A stretch of DNA of 64,000 bases from Flavobacterium bernardetii (GCF_011305415.1 NZ_JAANOQ010000002.1:62001-126000); one strand, 5' to 3'; positions 8,248 to 17,810 are shown, counted from the first letter of the stretch. The notes: generated by a model not told the origin, from the letters alone. A program made the numbers and translations.

Positions 8248-10629
8248 TTATTTTTTAATTAATGTAGTAATAATTGTCTGTAAAGTATTGTCTAAATTGT
8301 CGTTTCGAATAGAATCATAAACGGTGTTTTTTGTTTTTGATTTTAAATTTTCAAACAATGTTTTGTATTCAATGGTAAGTGCATTGATTGTAGATTCATC
8401 TAATTCGTTTTTTCGTTTTAAAATTACTTGTGCATCTTCGAAAAGGAAAAAATTAAATTTTGGTTTAAGTAAAAAGAGGTAGCCACTTTTAGTAATAAAT
8501 TTTGGTAATTGAATATTACTTCTTCTGCTGTCATTAATAAAATCAAAATAATAACGGTCATAAATAACTACATGTCCACGTAAAGTATATTTAAAAAAGA
8601 TTACAAATTGTCCGATTAAGTAGTCGAAATAATAATAAGAAAAGCGAAATAAGGAAGAAAACAAACTGTTGTTTTTACCTTGTCTAGGAAGACTTGAAAT
8701 CACATCTGTATGTGCTTTTTCTTTTCCTTTTGTATAAACACTTAATATTGGTAAAAGAGACGGGCGGTGTCTTAAAATTACAACTCTTTTTCGTAATTGT
8801 TTTTCTATTTTTAATGCAATTTGTTCAATTACTGTAGATTTTCCAACGCCATCTACACCACTAAATGTAACTACGAAACCCGAATTTGAAAAATAATTTT
8901 TAAGAGTATCCATACAATAATTTATGGTGTTTATAATGAAATTTATTTTTTTGTTTTCTTCTTGACGATGTAAATACTGAAGCAGTTTCGTTTTATTTTG
9001 CTTTCTGTTTGAAAAATATTCGTTAATTAAAAGATCTAGTTCAGAATTTGAATTATGAATAATCTGTTCGTAAGTTAAGTATTTTTTTGGAATTTTAGCA
9101 TTATTTAACAAATGAAATAGTGCAATATATTGAGTTGTATATTCGCAAGAAGCCGTTTTAACTCCGAAAACGTTTTTTACATTTTCAGTTATAATTTTTT
9201 TTGCGTTTAACATCTCTAAATTTTTTCTTTTTAGTTGCCAGATTAAATCTAGTGCTAAAATCTCATTTTCATTGGTTACTATTTTTATAGGATTCATAAA
9301 CGATTTTTTTTCCGTTTTGAATTTTGTAATTAGTGCATGATTTTCTAAAAATGAAACTATTTTTTCATTCAATTTTTTCGGAATAATTACATCAATATCT
9401 GAATTTAAACTAACAGATTCTGGGAAATCATTTGGCATTTTAAGCGCTGCGTATTCTTCATTATGAATAGCATCAAAAAAATCCATTATAATTAATTGTC
9501 TTGATGATTTTAAGTTTTTCATAAATTCATTCAAACCTTCATTCCAAACATTTATCAACCAATTGATTTGAATATGCCAATCTTTTTGTGAAGCATATAT
9601 TTCTAAATAATTTATACAATTGATAATTAAATACCATTTTAAGTAGTTATTTAATTCATCAATTTTCCCATCAAACAGATTGTCCAGAAGATTATTTTGA
9701 TTAGCATAAAATAGAATATCAATATAAATTTCTTTCCAAGATTTATGATTGACTAATACTTCATATTGAATGATGTAATGAAAATAATCAAATCCTTTTG
9801 TTCTATTGCTTGACGCTAATTCCCAATCATATAATGAAAGTTTGTTGTGGTTTTCAAACATATTCCATTGTGTGAAATCTCCGTGAGAAAAGGCAAGTTG
9901 AATGCTTTCCTCTGGTTGCACATCATCTATTAATGCTTTCAGTTTTCTAACAATATTATTAGGAATTTTAGAATTGTCAATGGCGTTTAACTTAGTTTTT
10001 AATTCCTTTAAATAGTGCCATTCTTTTATTGGGAGTAGTTGTTTGTCTATAGTATTTAATTCTAACACAGCATTTACTTGGATGGGCTTGATAGTTCCAA
10101 ATCTTTTGCAATCCTCTGAAATGTTTGAAAGTGTTAAGCAATCAACGGTTTTATTTATTATAGACGGAGTAGTAAATGAGACACTACAAGTGTTTAGTTT
10201 TTTAATGTTTTGATATTCATTTTCAATTAAATTTTCAGAATTTGAAGTAGTGGCAATTTTTGTGAAATTACTACCGTCAAATAGTAAAGCTTTGTTGTTT
10301 GGTCCTACGGTTCCCAAGAAAATTGCCCAACTTTTTTTAATATCAAAAATAGAATTATTATTTTTTTCAATATAAAACGTGCTTTGTTTGAATAACAATT
10401 TTTGCAATTTAAAAATGAAAACTATTTTGATTAGCAAAGCAAAAATTTTTGCACGAATGCTGCCTTCATTATAGAATTTTAAAAAAACAGGTTGTTTGTT
10501 AGTTGCATTCCAGATCCAACGTGCTGTTCCGTCTGGATTGTTAATTTGTAGCCATTTTATTTCTTCTAAATTTTTTTTTTCATTTGAAGAGCTCAAATTA
10601 TACCCGATTTTTTTAAATATATTTTCCAT
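8248..10629 (-). CDS. three-part fusion: phosphotransferase-like + nucleotidyltransferase-like + thymidylate kinase-like
   Basis: A 793-residue cytoplasmic protein. Residues ~240-275 hold HGDFTQWNMFENHNKLSLYDWE, the Brenner (HGDxxxxN) and DxE motifs of the aminoglycoside/choline kinase fold. Residues ~395-425 hold SLNSDIDVIIPKKL, a DxD nucleotidyltransferase-like strand. Residues ~582-793 form a P-loop kinase with FSGVDGVGKSTVIEQIA, a DR motif in YDRYYFDF and a lid-like basic stretch, all as in thymidylate kinase. The substrate is unknown. In polysaccharide loci such proteins may phosphorylate or nucleotidylate a sugar or the glycan. A 107-base gap with a UAS/promoter-like site lies upstream. 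An Asp can be seen in the kinase HGD loop, so activity is plausible. Confidence 0.7.
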   Translation of the reverse strand: MENIFKKIGYNLSSSNEKKNLEEIKWLQINNPDGTARWIWNATNKQPVFLKFYNEGSIRAKIFALLIKIVFIFKLQKLLFKQSTFYIEKNNNSIFDIKKSWAIFLGTVGPNNKALLFDGSNFTKIATTSNSENLIENEYQNIKKLNTCSVSFTTPSIINKTVDCLTLSNISEDCKRFGTIKPIQVNAVLELNTIDKQLLPIKEWHYLKELKTKLNAIDNSKIPNNIVRKLKALIDDVQPEESIQLAFSHGDFTQWNMFENHNKLSLYDWELASSNRTKGFDYFHYIIQYEVLVNHKSWKEIYIDILFYANQNNLLDNLFDGKIDELNNYLKWYLIINCINYLEIYASQKDWHIQINWLINVWNEGLNEFMKNLKSSRQLIIMDFFDAIHNEEYAALKMPNDFPESVSLNSDIDVIIPKKLNEKIVSFLENHALITKFKTEKKSFMNPIKIVTNENEILALDLIWQLKRKNLEMLNAKKIITENVKNVFGVKTASCEYTTQYIALFHLLNNAKIPKKYLTYEQIIHNSNSELDLLINEYFSNRKQNKTKLLQYLHRQEENKKINFIINTINYCMDTLKNYFSNSGFVVTFSGVDGVGKSTVIEQIALKIEKQLRKRVVILRHRPSLLPILSVYTKGKEKAHTDVISSLPRQGKNNSLFSSLFRFSYYYFDYLIGQFVIFFKYTLRGHVVIYDRYYFDFINDSRRSNIQLPKFITKSGYLFLLKPKFNFFLFEDAQVILKRKNELDESTINALTIEYKTLFENLKSKTKNTVYDSIRNDNLDNTLQTIITTLIKK

Positions 10630-10652
10630 AATATTTTTGTTTTTTTAAGTAA

Positions 10653-10669
10653 TGTTAAAATCGTGCCGA
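10653..10669 (-). promoter_or_regulatory. sigma-54-like -24 element with weak -12, before the kinase fusion gene
   Basis: The minus strand reads TCGGCACGATTTTAACA. GGCACG is a perfect -24 box; ten bases after GG the sequence is AC where GC is expected, so the -12 is poor. The expected start point is about 13 bases upstream of the ATG at 10629. Spacing to the dyad at 10720 is 53 bp. Confidence 0.45.
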
Positions 10670-10719
10670 ATTATAAAGGTCTATTAAATAGGGTTTTGGA
10701 TTTTTTTCAATTTATTTTT

Positions 10720-10744
10720 TTCCATATTTTGGAAAATTATTCCA
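10720..10744. promoter_or_regulatory. TTCCA/TGGAA/TTCCA triple half-site, candidate upstream activator site 2
   Basis: TTCCA at 10720, TGGAA at 10730 and TTCCA at 10740, exactly one helical turn apart. The central 15-mer TTCCATATTTTGGAA is identical to the one at 5231. The last half-site overlaps the final codons of the polymerase gene. Confidence 0.6.
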
Positions 10745-12032
10745 TGATTTCAGGACGCCTTTTTCTTAATTGTATTTTTTGAAGACTAGTTAAATTCAAA
10801 TTATTTTTAAAGGATATAGAAAATATTAAAAGTTGATAAAATAAAATACCATAGTTGCTTTCTCCAAAAATTCCAAATTCGGTAAATGAATTGATGAGAA
10901 TTGGAATTAAAATACCAATTAACATTAATTTATTTTCTTTATCTTCTTTAAAAAAGGCTGAAACTGTAAAAAATACTTGAAATAAAACTATGGTTAAACC
11001 TATTAATCCGAGATTCATTAAGGCTTGCATAAATGTATTATGCGTCATTTTTCCTGGATAGGTGTGTGTGCTTTGAAAGTATTCTTTATAATCTATACGC
11101 ATAAAACCAAAACCTAAGAGAGGTTCTCTGGGTAATCCTTCTGTGATAAGTGCTTGCCAAAAAGGTAACCGACCCGTTAATGTTAAAATTTCTTCTAATC
11201 TTTCTTTATCGCCACCTTTTAAAATGATTTGGTTTACAGCGACTGGTATCACTAATAAAACGCAACCCATAATGGCTAGTTTTAATCCTTGTTTTTTAGT
11301 TTGATTGATATGGAAAAAGATTATTAAAAGAGCTCCAATTAAAGAAGATCTTGATCCTGTTAGGTATAAGGCATAAAAAATAATTAGTAATTTTATTATG
11401 GTCCAAGTTTTATTTTTAAATCTGTATAAGTCGAAGATTAAACAAGCCACACCTACGCCTGCAAGCATGCCAAGTTCATTCGGATTCATGATAACTCCAC
11501 CTAAACGCGCTTCTTCTCCACCATGCGTTAATCTGAAAAAGGTTTCTGGATCAATCCACATTCCAACAACAAAAATAAGTTGAAGATAAAATACAGTATT
11601 CCCAAGTAAATTAAATAATCTTATGTTATGACCATCAAAGTAAGTGTCTAAAATTTTCAAACTTTTAATAAAATAATAGGCAAAAACCATACTTTGAAAA
11701 GTCATGAACCACTGCAACGCGCTAAAGCCAGGGTTTGTGCTCCAAGAAAAGGAAATGAAACCAAGAAATAAATAAGTTAAATACAATAAAGGGCTAAATA
11801 GATTTTTTATGCTTAAGGTTTCAGCTGCTCCGTATTTGATGATTCTATAATAATTATAGATTGACAAAATTAGCACCCCCATTCTACCAATCACTTTTAT
11901 TACTCTTGTTATGTTAACATTTTCACTCCATGTAAAAAAACATCCCACCATTAAGAATAGGATGATGAACATGAAAATGTTGGTTTTTTTTAAGAATTTT
12001 TCGTGTTTGGAATGGGTGCTAAACGTGGTCAT
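10737..12032 (-). CDS. O-antigen polymerase/ligase (Wzy-like) membrane protein
   Basis: A 431-residue polytopic protein with about 10-11 hydrophobic segments. It has a large periplasmic loop near residues 265-335 that ends in HTYPGKMTHNTFMQALMNLG, the H...HN region of Wzy_C/O-antigen ligase family proteins, preceded by TGSRSSLIG. It would join lipid-linked repeat units in the periplasm. The start chosen is the ATG at 12032, because it gives an ATGA overlap with the upstream stop; the ATG at 12077 would add 15 residues and a 49-base overlap. Polymerase and ligase cannot be told apart by eye. Confidence 0.82.
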   Translation of the reverse strand: MTTFSTHSKHEKFLKKTNIFMFIILFLMVGCFFTWSENVNITRVIKVIGRMGVLILSIYNYYRIIKYGAAETLSIKNLFSPLLYLTYLFLGFISFSWSTNPGFSALQWFMTFQSMVFAYYFIKSLKILDTYFDGHNIRLFNLLGNTVFYLQLIFVVGMWIDPETFFRLTHGGEEARLGGVIMNPNELGMLAGVGVACLIFDLYRFKNKTWTIIKLLIIFYALYLTGSRSSLIGALLIIFFHINQTKKQGLKLAIMGCVLLVIPVAVNQIILKGGDKERLEEILTLTGRLPFWQALITEGLPREPLLGFGFMRIDYKEYFQSTHTYPGKMTHNTFMQALMNLGLIGLTIVLFQVFFTVSAFFKEDKENKLMLIGILIPILINSFTEFGIFGESNYGILFYQLLIFSISFKNNLNLTSLQKIQLRKRRPEIME

Positions 12033-13144
12033 ATTTCGTATAATTTGTGATTTAAATCTGTAATTACTTTTTTCCAATTAAAAGATTCTTCCACTAATTT
12101 AATAGCATTTTTACTCATTGTTTCATATTCTTTTTTGTTCTGCCAAATCAAAATCATTTCTATTAAAACATCATGTAATTCATTTGAGTCTTGTTTAGTT
12201 ATTGATTTTCCAGCGTTATAAGATTCTATAAGTTCATTAATGTTTGTTGCATTTGAAACTACACATGGTTTACCAAAACTTGCTGCTTCTATAACAGAAG
12301 TTGGTAAGCCTTCATTTCTTGAGGGATGTACAAATACATCCATTTTTTTTAAAAGATTGTTTTTTTCTTCACCAAATTGGCTGCCAAAAAGAATTACATT
12401 TTCGCTCAATTTATATTTTATGATCAAAGTTTCTAATTTGCTTTTCTCATTACTATCGCCAATAATCCAAAGTTTTGCATTTGGAAATTGAGTTATTACT
12501 TTTTCAAACGCAAGTAGTAAAGTGTCAAGTCCTTTAGTGTAAATATCTAATCGGCCAATGAAACCAAAAACAATATCTTCATTTTTTGGAGTAAATAATT
12601 CTGGTTTTATCGTATTTTCAAATCCATAAGGTAGCAGCACAGATTTGTTGTTTTTATAAAAAGTAGATAAACCGGTACTTTCGCTTTTACCGATGTTGTG
12701 AATTTTTTTTGAATTTTTTAAAACTGTTTTTTCAAACAATTGAAAGTAGAGTTTCTTTATCCAAAAATTTCTTTTCATGGCTATGGTATTATAAGCACCA
12801 TGAGGTGTAAAAACAAAATTGATTTGATTAGATTGTAAAACTTTCGAAATAGAATAAAAAATCGGAATCCAACCACCATGAATATGAAATATGGTATTTT
12901 CTTTTTTTGAAAGTAATGCTTTTTTCAGTTCGGCACTAATTGTAAAAGGATTTTTAGATTTTAAAAATAAGCGTGTTTCAAAATTTCTTTCTTCAAAATT
13001 TTTTGTAAGGTCTGCAGTTATTCCCCAAACGGAAACTTTAATTTGCATCTCAGCTTGTTTAACAGCCATTTGGTACACAACTTTATTAACCCCATTCATT
13101 CGGTTTGGGTTTGCTTTTCCTAGAACAATATGAATTATTTCCAT
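12029..13144 (-). CDS. family 4 glycosyltransferase
   Basis: A 371-residue GT-B enzyme. The N-terminal half includes MNGVNKVVYQMAVKQAE and FHIHGGWIPIFYSI. The donor half has FGFIGRLDIYTKGLDTLL, VFVHPSRNEGLPTSVIEAAS and FGKPCVVS, the canonical GT4 nucleotide-sugar site with its E-x7-E. It acts in repeat-unit assembly. It overlaps the flippase stop by 10 bases and the polymerase start by 4, consistent with tight operon packing. Confidence 0.87.
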   Translation of the reverse strand: MEIIHIVLGKANPNRMNGVNKVVYQMAVKQAEMQIKVSVWGITADLTKNFEERNFETRLFLKSKNPFTISAELKKALLSKKENTIFHIHGGWIPIFYSISKVLQSNQINFVFTPHGAYNTIAMKRNFWIKKLYFQLFEKTVLKNSKKIHNIGKSESTGLSTFYKNNKSVLLPYGFENTIKPELFTPKNEDIVFGFIGRLDIYTKGLDTLLLAFEKVITQFPNAKLWIIGDSNEKSKLETLIIKYKLSENVILFGSQFGEEKNNLLKKMDVFVHPSRNEGLPTSVIEAASFGKPCVVSNATNINELIESYNAGKSITKQDSNELHDVLIEMILIWQNKKEYETMSKNAIKLVEESFNWKKVITDLNHKLYEI

Positions 13145-14358
13145 AAAATGAAGTGATTTTTTTTCAATTGAAATTGCCAGTACAATAACATGATTAATTG
13201 ATTCAATATTAAGCCTAATACTGCGCCAGAAATGCTATAATTTACCAATAACCACCGAAAAGAAAGTAAAGTGAATACGAAGGCGCATAAATAACCAATA
13301 AAAAAAGATTTGTTTAATAGTTTGATGCGAATCATAATTCTTATAGGGTAGCCAAGGAAAATGATCAGATATAATACAGCCATAAATTGTACTAAAAAAC
13401 CATATTTTACATATTGAATTCCGCCAGCTAAAATAATTGCTTTATCCGGAAACATGAAAAGTAGAAGTAAAATAGAACCAAAAATAAATAAACCATTAAG
13501 CGTTATTTTGAATAAATATTGTTTAGCAGTTTGTCTGTTCTCATGGTAAAGTTTGGCAATTTTAGGTAAAAAATAATTTTCTACAACTTGTAAAAGCACA
13601 TTTAAAATTCCAAAGAAAGATTGTACTAAACGTAAAGCTCCAATGCCTTCTAATCCAATATAAATCCCTGAGAACAAAATGATTAAATTGCTATTTCCCC
13701 ATTGAAGTAAAGAAACACTAACAAACCATTTTCCTTGAAGCATGTGAGATTTTAAATAGATTTTCCAGTTTATTGTTTTTCGAAACGTTTTAATTAAAGG
13801 TAAAATACCAAAACCAATAGACAGTAAATTTGAAAATGAAATTATAAGTAAGGCGCTATTTAAATTAAGATTTTTATCTATACTAAAATAGCAGATTACA
13901 ATGGAGATTAAAAAGAAAGCATCCATGTAAACAACACTATTAATTGCATTCTTTGTTAATAAAGTTTTTCTTAATAAGTCTTGAAAAATATAAGTAATAA
14001 AAAAAAAGGTAAGCGTTAGGAAGGAGAAAGATTTTATTGGTAGGAATAAATAAATCAAAAAGTTGACGACAGATAGTAGTAAAAAAGAACACAATACACT
14101 GTAAATTATGAATTGAAAATATTCGTGTTTGTTTTCTGTTTTTGGGTAAGCAATTTGAAAGGGCTGAATAAGAAATGCAGAAAGGATGCTTAATAGTAAA
14201 TAAGTATAAATAATTATAGATGAAAACAAACCAAATTCAATGACACTTAATACTCTTGCTAGAATAATAGTAATCATAAAATTACTTCCACTATACATGA
14301 ATTGGTCAAATAAAACCAATAGAGTAGGAGCGTTGATTGTTTTTATAATTCGTTTCAT
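13135..14358 (-). CDS. polysaccharide flippase (Wzx/MOP superfamily)
   Basis: A 407-residue protein with about 12 transmembrane segments. The start LVLFDQFMYSGSNFMITIIL and the following ARVLSVIEFGLFSS are typical of Wzx/RfbX flippases (MOP superfamily). It would move undecaprenyl-linked repeat units across the inner membrane for the polymerase. The start overlaps the Wzc-like stop by 4 bases. Together with the polymerase and chain-length protein it marks the locus as a Wzx/Wzy-dependent pathway, not an ABC-transporter one. Confidence 0.85.
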   Translation of the reverse strand: MKRIIKTINAPTLLVLFDQFMYSGSNFMITIILARVLSVIEFGLFSSIIIYTYLLLSILSAFLIQPFQIAYPKTENKHEYFQFIIYSVLCSFLLLSVVNFLIYLFLPIKSFSFLTLTFFFITYIFQDLLRKTLLTKNAINSVVYMDAFFLISIVICYFSIDKNLNLNSALLIISFSNLLSIGFGILPLIKTFRKTINWKIYLKSHMLQGKWFVSVSLLQWGNSNLIILFSGIYIGLEGIGALRLVQSFFGILNVLLQVVENYFLPKIAKLYHENRQTAKQYLFKITLNGLFIFGSILLLLFMFPDKAIILAGGIQYVKYGFLVQFMAVLYLIIFLGYPIRIMIRIKLLNKSFFIGYLCAFVFTLLSFRWLLVNYSISGAVLGLILNQLIMLLYWQFQLKKNHFILWK

Positions 14359-16511
14359 TTAGGTTTTCTTTTCGAGTATTTATACCATATTTTTTTAATT
14401 TCTGTAAGTATACTTGGATTATAACCGCTCCTATTTAATATAAACCACATGTTTGACAAGTGGTATTCTTCTTTAATTATTTCAATTTTTGAGATGGTAT
14501 TTTCAGATGTTTTTCTACTGTCTAATATAAAAAGATTTTGGTTAGCTAATGCCATTAAAAGCAACGTTAATTTTCCGTCTTTTAATGTTTGATTGTGTAT
14601 GATACATAAATCAAAATCCTCTTTTTTCTCTTCAATCAGTTTTGCAAAATCCTCTTTTTTTAATTTTAAAAACTTGTTGTCGTTTAAGTTGATATAATTA
14701 GTACCGTTATCTAATTCTTTTAATTCGCTTGTGCTGTCTATGATTAATATTTTTCTTTTTTGTTTTTGTAGGGCAATAATTAAATTTTTACTATGAAATA
14801 AGTGTTCTTTCGAATCATGAAAAGAAGTAATGGTAACGATATTTTTAGAAGTTAAAATATTTTTAATTTCAAGTTGCAAAGCTTCTTTTAAAAAATTAAT
14901 TTCAATAGCATTCTGGTCTTTCAAATGGGGAGTTGATAAAGCGATTGGAATAGTACTATTTTTTTCAATTGTAACCACATCATTAACTTTTGCTTTTGTA
15001 AAATGAACTACATAAATTAGTATTGTTGAAATTAAAAAGCCAAGAAAAGCCGCTACTAAAATGATTATTATTCTAATTGGCGATACAGGACTTTTTGAAA
15101 CTTCACCCGGAGTAATAACTTTGTGAAATGCAATTTTTGCAGATTTAGCGATATCTGCTTCTATCTTTTTTTCGTTTAAGAAATTATAGTTTTTTTCAAA
15201 AGCATTAAATTTTCTTTCCAGTATAGTCATTAATCTTTCTTTTTCTGGAAGGTCATTAAAAACTTGTTCTGCTTCAGTTATATCATTTGATAAATCATTA
15301 TATTTTATTTGAAGATTTTTTTCAGTGTTTTTAATACTTTCAATTTGATAGGAGATTAAATCATTCAGTTTGTCGTCAACGATTTTTACTTTTTCATTGT
15401 TTGGTGTATAGGTAAGTAATAAATCTTTCTTTTCCGCTTGAAGTTTTTTCATGCTTTTAACCATTTCTGTTGAAAGTAAATCTGAAAAACTTTCAAAGTT
15501 TGCGGCTAAACTTAGATAGTCTTTTTCCCCATTGGCTATATATTTATTTAAATCCTTGATCGCATCAAGATTCATTTTTATATTTGTTTGTTGGATTTTT
15601 AATTGAGATATTTTTCTTAAATCTGTTTCTGTTTCTTGACGAAAATTGATAATTTTTTTTTGGTCTCTAAAATCTTGTATATTGTTTTCTGAGTTGCTTA
15701 AGTTTTTTCCGGCAGCTGAAATTTCATTATTTAAAAAATCTACAGTAACATTTGCGGCTCTAAATTTGTTTTCAATATAATCTCTTATGTACATTTCAGA
15801 AAGCTTATTTACAAACAAAGCTGCTTTTTCAGGTATGTTGCTTTTCAGGTTTATTCGTATAACAGGTACATCTTTATCTACTGGAACAATATCTAAATTT
15901 TTATAGATTTTGGCCATTACTTGTTGTTTGCTTAAGAATTCTATTTCGTATGCATCTACAATAGTAGCGTTTTTCTTTGTGGCTAAATATTTTTCATTTA
16001 AGCTAATGATCAGTTGTCCATTAGTTAAAATGATAGGCTTTCCAAATTCACCATTTATACTGCTTTCATTCGGAATGTTTAAAGTAAATTTTTTTTTAGA
16101 AAGCACAACAACCTCTATTTTCTTATTATAGTAGTAATCAGAGTTGAATGTGCTTTCAATTAAAATTGGGGAGTTGTTAAAAAGTTCTACTGTTCGTACT
16201 TCGCCTTTTCTAAATATTTCAGTATGGAACGGTAATTCGGTTATTGTTTTTTCAATTAATTCTGTAGATTTTAAAACTTCAATTTCAGTAGCTATTTTAT
16301 TTGCAGTTGCGAAAACATCAAAATCTTTAAATAAATTGGCATTAGACACTCCTTCTTGTATATCAGCCAGTTTTAATTTTGCTGTGCTTTCATACATTGG
16401 AGTGGTATAACTCAAATATTTTTTTGCACCAATTACGGATAGGATAACAGTTACAATTATAAATGGTAATCCTCTTAAAAATGGTTTAAGTACTCTTAGG
16501 TTTTCGTTCAT
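14355..16511 (-). CDS. Wzc/GumC-like chain-length and export protein with degenerate kinase domain
   Basis: A 718-residue inner-membrane protein. One TM segment lies at ~14-34, a Wzz-type periplasmic domain at ~40-230, long coiled coils at ~230-460 (many K/E/L heptads) and a second TM at ~480-505 after the proline-rich KSPVSPIR. The cytoplasmic tail (~510-718) keeps the tyrosine-kinase fold order, with ITSFHDSKEHLF where the P-loop should be, ILIIDST at Walker A' and FDLCIIHNQT at Walker B. The glycine-rich GKS/T P-loop is absent and no C-terminal tyrosine cluster is present. It therefore probably regulates chain length and bridges to the Wza-like pore without ATP-dependent autophosphorylation. 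Confidence 0.85.
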   Translation of the reverse strand: MNENLRVLKPFLRGLPFIIVTVILSVIGAKKYLSYTTPMYESTAKLKLADIQEGVSNANLFKDFDVFATANKIATEIEVLKSTELIEKTITELPFHTEIFRKGEVRTVELFNNSPILIESTFNSDYYYNKKIEVVVLSKKKFTLNIPNESSINGEFGKPIILTNGQLIISLNEKYLATKKNATIVDAYEIEFLSKQQVMAKIYKNLDIVPVDKDVPVIRINLKSNIPEKAALFVNKLSEMYIRDYIENKFRAANVTVDFLNNEISAAGKNLSNSENNIQDFRDQKKIINFRQETETDLRKISQLKIQQTNIKMNLDAIKDLNKYIANGEKDYLSLAANFESFSDLLSTEMVKSMKKLQAEKKDLLLTYTPNNEKVKIVDDKLNDLISYQIESIKNTEKNLQIKYNDLSNDITEAEQVFNDLPEKERLMTILERKFNAFEKNYNFLNEKKIEADIAKSAKIAFHKVITPGEVSKSPVSPIRIIIILVAAFLGFLISTILIYVVHFTKAKVNDVVTIEKNSTIPIALSTPHLKDQNAIEINFLKEALQLEIKNILTSKNIVTITSFHDSKEHLFHSKNLIIALQKQKRKILIIDSTSELKELDNGTNYINLNDNKFLKLKKEDFAKLIEEKKEDFDLCIIHNQTLKDGKLTLLLMALANQNLFILDSRKTSENTISKIEIIKEEYHLSNMWFILNRSGYNPSILTEIKKIWYKYSKRKPK

Positions 16512-16522
16512 TATACTTTAAA

Positions 16523-17257
16523 TTAAAATAATCCCATTATGATAGCTGCGGCACTAACTGTAGTTGTAAAAGGAATGATTGTAGAGATGCGTTTGTCAAA
16601 TTCTTTGTTCTTTTTTGAAGGAACAATAATAATATCACCAGGATGAAGCTGTATGTTTTGATTGAGAATATCAACTGCATTTGTTAAATCAATATTTGCT
16701 ACATATACATTTTCTCCGTTTTGTCTCAATACCTTTATAGATTTTAAATTGGCATAAAATTCAAATCCACCTGCTTTACTCACAATTTCTAATAAAGTAT
16801 TATGGTCTTTATCAACTAAAATAGTGTTCGGATTTCTTACTTCTCCTAAAATAGTAATTTCTTTGTTTAAAACTTTAACATCCACAACAGGATATAAAAG
16901 CCATTCTTTTAAATTATTTTTTAAAATCTCTTTTAATTCTGGAATTGTTTTTCCTAAAACATTTGTGGTGCCAATTCTCGGTATTTCAATATTACCATTC
17001 GCATCAACTAAAAGCCATTTTCCATATACTTCATTGGAATTATAGATACCATAAACCGACCCAACACTATAACTGTCTTCTCCCCAAACTGATATAGATA
17101 TTTTATCATCTTTTTCAATTTTATATTGATACGTGTTATCAAAAAAAAAGGGTTTCATGTCTACAACTTCATTTTTATCAACTAGTAAATTTTGTGTTTT
17201 ACATGAAACTAGAAGAGAAATAAGAATTCCGTATACAATTATAATGTTCGTTCTCAT
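16523..17257 (-). CDS. Wza-like polysaccharide export lipoprotein
   Basis: A 244-residue protein with a lipobox signal peptide ending LISLLVSCKTQ, so it is probably an outer-membrane lipoprotein. The polysaccharide export domain has YKIEKDDKISISVWGE and NGNIEIPRIGTTNVLGKTIPEL. It is followed by one SLBB domain with ITILGEVRNPNTILVD and HPGDIIIVP, and a C-terminal hydrophobic segment (TTTVSAAAIIMGLF). It would form the outer-membrane conduit for the finished polymer and pair with the Wzc-like protein, whose gene begins 11 bases downstream. Confidence 0.87.
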   Translation of the reverse strand: MRTNIIIVYGILISLLVSCKTQNLLVDKNEVVDMKPFFFDNTYQYKIEKDDKISISVWGEDSYSVGSVYGIYNSNEVYGKWLLVDANGNIEIPRIGTTNVLGKTIPELKEILKNNLKEWLLYPVVDVKVLNKEITILGEVRNPNTILVDKDHNTLLEIVSKAGGFEFYANLKSIKVLRQNGENVYVANIDLTNAVDILNQNIQLHPGDIIIVPSKKNKEFDKRISTIIPFTTTVSAAAIIMGLF

Positions 17258-17277
17258 GATGTTTATATTTTCATTTT

Positions 17278-17712
17278 TTAAAAGAAAGATAGTATTTTAC
17301 TAACAAAACCAGCGTTTGATTTTTTTAGTTCTTCCTTAATTTTAACAATATTTGAGATTAAAGTTTCTATTTTTTTAGAAACATTTTCATCTTTTATTAA
17401 ATAATCAAAAGCTCCATATTTTAAAGCATCTACGGCGGTTTTTATGTTCTCTTGTCCAGAAATCATTACTACATAGATTCCAGGATTGATGCGTTTGATT
17501 TTTTTTAACACCTCAAAGCCATTCAAATCATTCATGTCATGATCTAAAAATATGATATCTGGATTTAAATGCAAGTTATCTAAACAATCTATTCCGTTGG
17601 TGAAATGAGTAATATTTGTGCAGCCTATATTTCTAAGATATTGTTCATGTAAACTAGAGCAAAAAACATCGTCGTCTACAATAAAAAACTTGAATTCAGA
17701 TTGATTTTCCAT
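17278..17712 (-). CDS. single-domain CheY-like response regulator
   Basis: A 144-residue receiver protein. The acidic pocket is D13-D15 and the phospho-acceptor is Asp57 in IIFLDHDMND; MISGQE carries the conserved Ser, and DYLIK the conserved Lys. It has no output domain, only a short basic tail. It resembles the receiver of the sigma-54 regulator encoded at the head of the run (same NGxDCLxNxHLxPDII pattern), so the two probably arose by duplication and may compete for the same kinase or Hpt. The start is placed at the ATG at 17712, because the upstream in-frame ATG at 17781 would read through a promoter-like site. It lies 20 bases before the Wza-like gene. Confidence 0.85.
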   Translation of the reverse strand: MENQSEFKFFIVDDDVFCSSLHEQYLRNIGCTNITHFTNGIDCLDNLHLNPDIIFLDHDMNDLNGFEVLKKIKRINPGIYVVMISGQENIKTAVDALKYGAFDYLIKDENVSKKIETLISNIVKIKEELKKSNAGFVSKILSFF

Positions 17713-17741
17713 AATAAAAAAATTTATTTTATTATTATATA

Positions 17742-17758
17742 ATCCAATTTGATGCCAA
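17742..17758 (-). promoter_or_regulatory. sigma-54-like -24 element before the response regulator and export operon
   Basis: The minus strand reads TTGGCATCAAATTGGAT. TTGGCA is a good -24 box; ten bases after GG the sequence is GA and not GC, so the -12 is imperfect. The expected start point is about 19 bases upstream of the ATG at 17712. Spacing to the dyad at 17811 is 55 bp. Confidence 0.45.
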
Positions 17759-17810
17759 GATGTTAAACGTAATGAATTCAAGGTTTTAAGATTTGTAGGT
17801 TACGATATTT

